Under the pieces are notes generated by a model, which had not been told where the DNA came from, did no database searches, and was given only the letters and a program-made list of their open reading frames with translations. The position numbers were made by a program, and so were the translations under genes. From JBQCEE01 sp051960575 (GTDB lineage Bacteria; Actinomycetota; Actinomycetes; Mycobacteriales; Jatrophihabitantaceae), in contig NZ_JBQCEE010000221.1 in assembly GCF_051960575.1 (NCBI RefSeq), positions 1 through 8,090 of the forward strand: a stretch of 8,090 bases of DNA, written 5' to 3'. How positions within the stretch are numbered: the stretch's first letter is position 1; every line of letters starts with the position of its first letter. Shown in pieces: positions 5,375 through 8,090 of this stretch.

Positions 5375-6280
5375 ATGCCCACCACCGGCCTGGACGTGAC
5401 CCGCATGCGGTTGCTGCGCGAGGTCGGCCTGCGCGGCAGCATCGCCGCCGCTGCGCGCGAGGTGGGACTCACGGCGTCCGCGGTGTCGCAGCAGATCGCC
5501 GCCCTCGAGCGCGACACCGGCCTCGCCCTGCTCGACCGGTCGCCGCGCGGCGTCGCGCTCACCGGCGCCGGCCGCCTGCTGGCCGCCCGCGCGGGCGAGG
5601 TGGCCGACGTGCTCGAGGCCGCCCGGGCCGATGTCGAGCGGCTCGCCGGCACCGTCGGCGGCGTGGTCGCCGTCAGCGCGGTGGCCAGCGCGGCCGCCAC
5701 GTTCGTGTCGGCCGCGGTGGGCGCGCTGCGCGACGAGGCGCCGGGTCTCGAGGTGGTCGTCGCCGCGGCCGAGCCGGCGTCGTCGCTGGCCCGCCTGCTC
5801 GCCGGCGACGCCGAACTCGCGATCGTCGACGAGTACGACGGTGTGCCCCTCGCCCTGCCCGAGGGCATGCGCACGACGCCGCTGGGCGACGAGCCGCTGG
5901 TGTTGGTGCACCCCACCTCGCGCCGACCGCCGCGGCGTCTGGCCCGGCTCGGCGACGAACGCTGGGTGCTGCCGCCGGAGGACGCCGCCTGCGGCCGTGC
6001 GGTGCGGGTCGCCTGCCGGGCCGCCGGGTTCGAGCCGCACGTCAGCTGGGAGACCGACGACATGCTGCTGCTCGCGCGCGCGGTCGCGGACGGGCACGGC
6101 ATCACCCTGCTGCCGCGGCGCTCGGTCGCGGCCGACGTCGACGGGATCGCTCGCGCGGCGGTCGACCCGGCGATGCGCCGTCGTCTCGTCGCGGTGACGA
6201 GGGTGAGCGTCGCGTCCCGGCCGGCCGTCCAGACGGTGCTCGCCGCACTGCAGCAGGCGGCGCGTCGCGCGGGCCGCTGA
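5375..6280 (+). CDS. LysR-family transcriptional regulator
   Basis: A 301-aa LysR-type regulator of the usual length. Residues about 8-66 form the winged helix-turn-helix: MRLLREVGLRGSIAAAAREV, then the recognition segment LTASAVSQQIAALERDTG (32-49) and a wing ending SPRGVALTGAG. A linker helix (about 67-92) leads to the periplasmic-binding-protein-like effector domain (about 95-290), recognisable from VVAVSAV, GDAELAIVDEY and GHGITLLPRRSV. The ATG at 5375 has no Shine-Dalgarno; TAAGTT ends 6 nt upstream, so the gene is probably leaderless. Divergent orientation and the shared dyad make the aldehyde dehydrogenase its most likely target. The effector is not known; a lysine-pathway intermediate such as piperidine-6-carboxylate or aminoadipate is an inference from the target. 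A weak hairpin follows the stop. Confidence 0.92.
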   Translation: MPTTGLDVTRMRLLREVGLRGSIAAAAREVGLTASAVSQQIAALERDTGLALLDRSPRGVALTGAGRLLAARAGEVADVLEAARADVERLAGTVGGVVAVSAVASAAATFVSAAVGALRDEAPGLEVVVAAAEPASSLARLLAGDAELAIVDEYDGVPLALPEGMRTTPLGDEPLVLVHPTSRRPPRRLARLGDERWVLPPEDAACGRAVRVACRAAGFEPHVSWETDDMLLLARAVADGHGITLLPRRSVAADVDGIARAAVDPAMRRRLVAVTRVSVASRPAVQTVLAALQQAARRAGR

Positions 6281-6286
6281 CGCCGT

Positions 6287-6307
6287 CCGGGGGTTCGGGA
6301 CCTCCGG
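6287..6307 (+). terminator. Weak hairpin after the LysR gene
   Basis: CCGGGGG (6287-6293) can pair with CCTCCGG (6301-6307) through seven pairs including one G·T wobble, around a 7-base loop, six bases after the stop. No T-tract follows. It may terminate the LysR transcript ahead of the whiB promoter. Confidence 0.4.
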
Positions 6308-6337
6308 CCCGACCCGCCGATGTAGCAGGACCCCCCC

Positions 6338-6366
6338 TTGACAGCGCGGAACGACACGCGTGTAAT
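6338..6366 (+). promoter_or_regulatory. Near-consensus housekeeping sigma promoter of whiB
   Basis: TTGACA (6338-6343), a 17-base spacer and TGTAAT (6361-6366) match the sigma-70 consensus at 11 of 12 positions, unusually good for a GC-rich genome. Transcription should start near 6373, giving a leader of about 67 nt. A C7 run (6331-6337) abuts the -35. The 10-bp palindrome ACACGCGTGT (6354-6363) straddles the spacer and the -10, so a bound protein there would block initiation. Confidence 0.8.
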
Positions 6367-6414
6367 TTCAGACGTGTCCTTCTTCGCAAGGCCGCTCATC
6401 CCCCCGCTGGACAC
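6353..6414. promoter_or_regulatory. Three GACAC motifs around the whiB start point, candidate WhiA sites
   Basis: GACAC occurs at 6353-6357 (+) and 6410-6414 (+), and as its complement GTGTC at 6374-6378. GACAC is the core recognition word of WhiA, which in Streptomyces acts together with WhiB at shared promoters. The first motif lies in the promoter spacer, the second at the expected start point and the third in the leader. Binding here is inferred from motif and gene identity only. Confidence 0.4.
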
Positions 6415-6439
6415 ACCCCCCGTTCTTTTGGAGGACGCC

Positions 6440-6721
6440 GTGACCGAGCTGTCCCACGATCTCCCCGCCGACGAGCTGGCCGACCTGTTCGGCCTGCCCG
6501 ACGAGGCCGGCTGGCAGGAGCGCGCGCTCTGCGCCCAGACCGATCCGGAGGCGTTCTTCCCCGAGAAAGGCGGCTCGACCCGCGAGGCCAAGCGCATCTG
6601 CACGGGGTGCGAGGTGCGCAGCGAGTGCCTCGAGTACGCCCTCGAGCACGACGAGCGGTTCGGCATCTGGGGTGGCCTGTCCGAGCGCGAGCGGCGCCGC
6701 CTGCGTCGCCGGGCGGTCTGA
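6440..6721 (+). CDS. whiB: WhiB-family iron-sulfur transcriptional regulator (WhiB/WhiB2/WhmD type)
   Basis: A 93-aa WhiB-like protein binding a 4Fe-4S cluster through Cys31, Cys54, Cys57 and Cys63 (C-x22-C-x2-C-x5-C). The turn motif GIWGG (75-79) and a basic C-terminal tail (RERRRLRRRAV) for DNA contact are present. The segment GWQERALCAQTDPEAFFPEK and the SECLEYAL/ERFGIWGGLSERERRRL block match Streptomyces WhiB and mycobacterial WhiB2/WhmD rather than other Wbl classes. Those proteins work with WhiA to control septation and cell division, sporulation septation in Streptomyces. The GTG at 6440 is chosen because GGAGG (6430-6434) lies 5 nt upstream and the product begins MTEL like known orthologues. 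The longer in-frame TTG at 6338 is the promoter -35 itself. The gene has its own strong promoter and converges with the lipoprotein/zincin operon. Confidence 0.95.
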   Translation: MTELSHDLPADELADLFGLPDEAGWQERALCAQTDPEAFFPEKGGSTREAKRICTGCEVRSECLEYALEHDERFGIWGGLSERERRRLRRRAV

Positions 6722-6777
6722 CCCTGCTGCATCGGCCCGTCGGCGGGGCTGCCCGTCCCGGGGGCTCGTCCGTGCCG

Positions 6778-7746
6778 TCAGTGGTGGACGGCGCCGGTGG
6801 CCACGGCCTCGAAGGCCGACCCGGGCACCCGCTTGAGCTGGTCGAGGTTCGCGTCGTCCCACCCGCGCCAGCTCGCCCCGCTCAGGTACCAGTTCGAGCC
6901 GTTGTCGGCGACGAACATGCCGTACCGCTTGAGGCAGCGCAGGATGACCAACGCCGCGCCGGTGTAGCCGCGCAGCGGGAACGACGCCTTGAGCCGGAAT
7001 CGCGCCCCCATCGGCGGCACGTCCGGCGAACCGGTCGAGCCGGCCTGGTGCCGCGCCGGCAGGATCCAACCCCGCTGCGTGCGGCTCACCGTGAAGCGCA
7101 GCGCGTGGTCGATGTGGCCCGCCGCGATCTCGTCAGGACGCACCAGGCCCGGCAGGATCGGCAGCCCGGCCGCATCGGCCGACGTCCATCCGGCGGGCCG
7201 CAGCCGGTCGGACCGCAGGTCGAAGACGGCGCCCGAGTCGGCCGCCCAGCCGTGCACCGTCCGGCGTGCGCCGTACAACTCGTAGAGATGGCAGTTCCGG
7301 GACGCGACCAGTACATGCCGATCGCCACCGGCCTCGACGCGGGCGGTGAGCGGCACGGGGTAGGGCCCCGGGTCGCTCTCGTCGCCGTAGGCGGTGAACC
7401 GGATCGGCACGCGCGGCTGCGTGGCCGGCACGACCACGTACGGGATGCCGTAGGACGGGTTCGACCCGAAATCGGGATGCAGACGGGTCGTGGCGCCGAT
7501 GCTGCGCACCCACGCCGCCGACCGGGGCGACACCGCGAAGCGCGAGATGTCGGTGCGCCACGCGTTGTCGGCCGGGAACAGCGGGCACCCGGCGATCCTC
7601 GCGCCGCCGACCGCGGCGGCGTCGACACCGTGGCTGCCCGTGGCGTGCTGCGGCCGGGGTGGCGAGGCGGCGGACGTGCAGGCGGCCAGCACCAGCCCCG
7701 CCCCGGCGATCCGCACGAGCCGCCGGGGGAGCCGGGCGCGGCTCAC
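6778..7746 (-). CDS. Lipoprotein of a conserved uncharacterised family
   Basis: A 322-aa exported protein without an assigned function. The N-terminus has a basic region (RARLPRRLVR), a hydrophobic stretch and the lipobox LAAC with Cys23, so it should be lipidated and anchored outside the membrane. A short Ser/Pro/His-rich linker leads to one compact domain (about 54-315) with the marks CPLFPADNAW (54-63), LHPDFGSNPSYGIPYVVV (89-106), YGDESDPGPYPVP (120-132), HLYELY (153-158), AGWTSADAAGLPILPGLVR (185-203), GHIDHALRF (210-218), PPMGARFRLKA (244-254) and KRYGMFVADNGSNWY (273-287). From memory, proteins with this set occur in several phyla as hypothetical proteins. Conserved His211, His214, His233 and Asp281 could form a metal or catalytic site (inference). 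The GTG start overlaps the zincin-like gene's stop as GTGA, so the two are translationally coupled. It converges with whiB, 56 bp away. Confidence 0.8.
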   Translation of the reverse strand: MSRARLPRRLVRIAGAGLVLAACTSAASPPRPQHATGSHGVDAAAVGGARIAGCPLFPADNAWRTDISRFAVSPRSAAWVRSIGATTRLHPDFGSNPSYGIPYVVVPATQPRVPIRFTAYGDESDPGPYPVPLTARVEAGGDRHVLVASRNCHLYELYGARRTVHGWAADSGAVFDLRSDRLRPAGWTSADAAGLPILPGLVRPDEIAAGHIDHALRFTVSRTQRGWILPARHQAGSTGSPDVPPMGARFRLKASFPLRGYTGAALVILRCLKRYGMFVADNGSNWYLSGASWRGWDDANLDQLKRVPGSAFEAVATGAVHH

Positions 7747-8090
7747 GGCGGGTCGATCTCGTCGACGTCCCGGCCGAGGTACTCGGCGACCAGTTCGGCC
7801 ACGACGGCGAAGACGAGGTCGCCACGGTCGTCGCGCTCGACGGCGCGCGCCTCGACCGGGCGGCGGTAGACGACGATCGTCGGGCGGGCGATGCCGGGGA
7901 CGCCGGTGCGGAACAGGCGGCCGAGGGGAACGCCGCGGTCGACGATCGCGTCGTGGTCGTAGGCCAGCTCGTCCGGCGCCTCGCCGGTCGGCGGCACCTC
8001 CTCGACGGCGAACTCGACGCCGGCCAGTTCGTCGGCCCAGGCCGCCTCGAGCTCCTCGACCGCGTCCATCACGAGGTCGTCGAAGACCTC
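7743..8090 (-). CDS. Zincin_1 (metallopeptidase-family) protein with degenerate active site, 5' end outside window
   Basis: A small protein related to the actinobacterial 'metallopeptidase family' (Zincin_1, PF06262) usually found beside whiB. The frame is open to the right edge; the visible product begins EVFDDLVMDAVEELEAAWAD, so the GTG at 8072 and the ATG beside it are probably internal and the true start lies outside. Family features are VEFAVEEVPP, the RPTIVVYRRPVEARA strand and the ending VVAELVAEYLGRDVDEIDPP. Where active members have HExxH in a VVHE-type helix, this one has AELVA: both histidines are replaced and only the Glu remains. Zinc-peptidase activity is therefore unlikely. Many actinobacterial relatives seem to share this loss (from memory), so a binding or scaffold role is possible. 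Its TGA overlaps the GTG of the lipoprotein gene by 4 nt. The family call is moderately firm. Confidence 0.75.
   Translation of the reverse strand, partial: EVFDDLVMDAVEELEAAWADELAGVEFAVEEVPPTGEAPDELAYDHDAIVDRGVPLGRLFRTGVPGIARPTIVVYRRPVEARAVERDDRGDLVFAVVAELVAEYLGRDVDEIDPP

Noticed and set aside
6338..6439. A 34-codon N-terminal extension of WhiB from a TTG start
   Set aside because: The TTG is part of the TTGACA -35 box, and a good Shine-Dalgarno sits before the GTG at 6440, which gives the usual WhiB N-terminus.
6722..6777. A terminator between whiB and the convergent lipoprotein gene
   Set aside because: Only short imperfect GC-rich pairings were found (for example GCCC 6751-6754 with GGGC 6762-6765), with no convincing stem.
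4966..7869. A 967-codon open frame on the + strand running across the aldehyde dehydrogenase, LysR, whiB and lipoprotein genes
   Set aside because: It is antisense to or out of frame with four recognisable genes, is extremely Arg/Ala/Pro-rich, and exists because stop codons are rare at this GC content.

Overview
The window is a high-GC, gene-dense stretch of an actinobacterial (Actinomycetota) chromosome. A WhiB-type Fe-S regulator is present, a family confined to actinobacteria and their phages. Strong GC3 bias, GTG starts, two probable leaderless genes and hairpin terminators without T-tracts all fit. The species cannot be named from the sequence. There are no RNA genes, mobile elements or CRISPR arrays, and the longest gene-free stretch is about 160 bases.

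Left part (1-2839, + strand): a three-gene operon made of the C-terminal part of a circularly permuted ATP-grasp protein (5' end outside the window), an alpha-E domain protein (7-nt overlap) and a transglutaminase-like cysteine protease. The same gene order is known in mycobacteria (Rv2411c-Rv2410c-Rv2409c, from memory). The set is predicted, not proven, to make and process a peptide or amide bond. The ATP-grasp protein ends in ten glutamines, and the DNA encoding that tract runs straight into the ribosome-binding site of the next gene.

Middle (2840-3794): a small CsbD-family stress protein (57 aa) with a good candidate sigma-B/sigma-F-type promoter and an inverted repeat that includes its Shine-Dalgarno sequence. 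A strong 15-bp hairpin terminator follows, then a PPOX-class flavin/F420-type oxidoreductase that is probably leaderless.

Centre (3795-6280): a divergent pair. An ALDH7/antiquitin-type aldehyde dehydrogenase (L-piperidine-6-carboxylate / alpha-aminoadipic semialdehyde dehydrogenase, lysine catabolism) reads leftward and a LysR-type regulator reads rightward. The 59-bp gap holds a perfect 9-bp dyad spaced by 11 bp that overlaps the predicted -10 boxes of both genes. This is a self-contained, probably lysine-related, regulatory module.

Right part (6281-8090): whiB, the WhiB2/WhmD-type regulator of division and sporulation, sits behind a near-consensus TTGACA-N17-TGTAAT promoter flanked by three GACAC motifs (the WhiA recognition word). 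Converging on it is a two-gene operon: a Zincin_1-type protein lacking the HExxH histidines (5' end outside the window) and, through a GTGA overlap, a lipoprotein of a conserved uncharacterised family. The whiB/zincin neighbourhood is conserved in actinobacteria; the lipoprotein between them is the unusual part.

Nothing here is clearly a wholly new system. The best candidates for undescribed biology are the poly-Q-tailed ATP-grasp/alpha-E/transglutaminase operon, the lipoprotein plus degenerate zincin pair, and the regulatory sites upstream of csbD, the ALDH/LysR pair and whiB.
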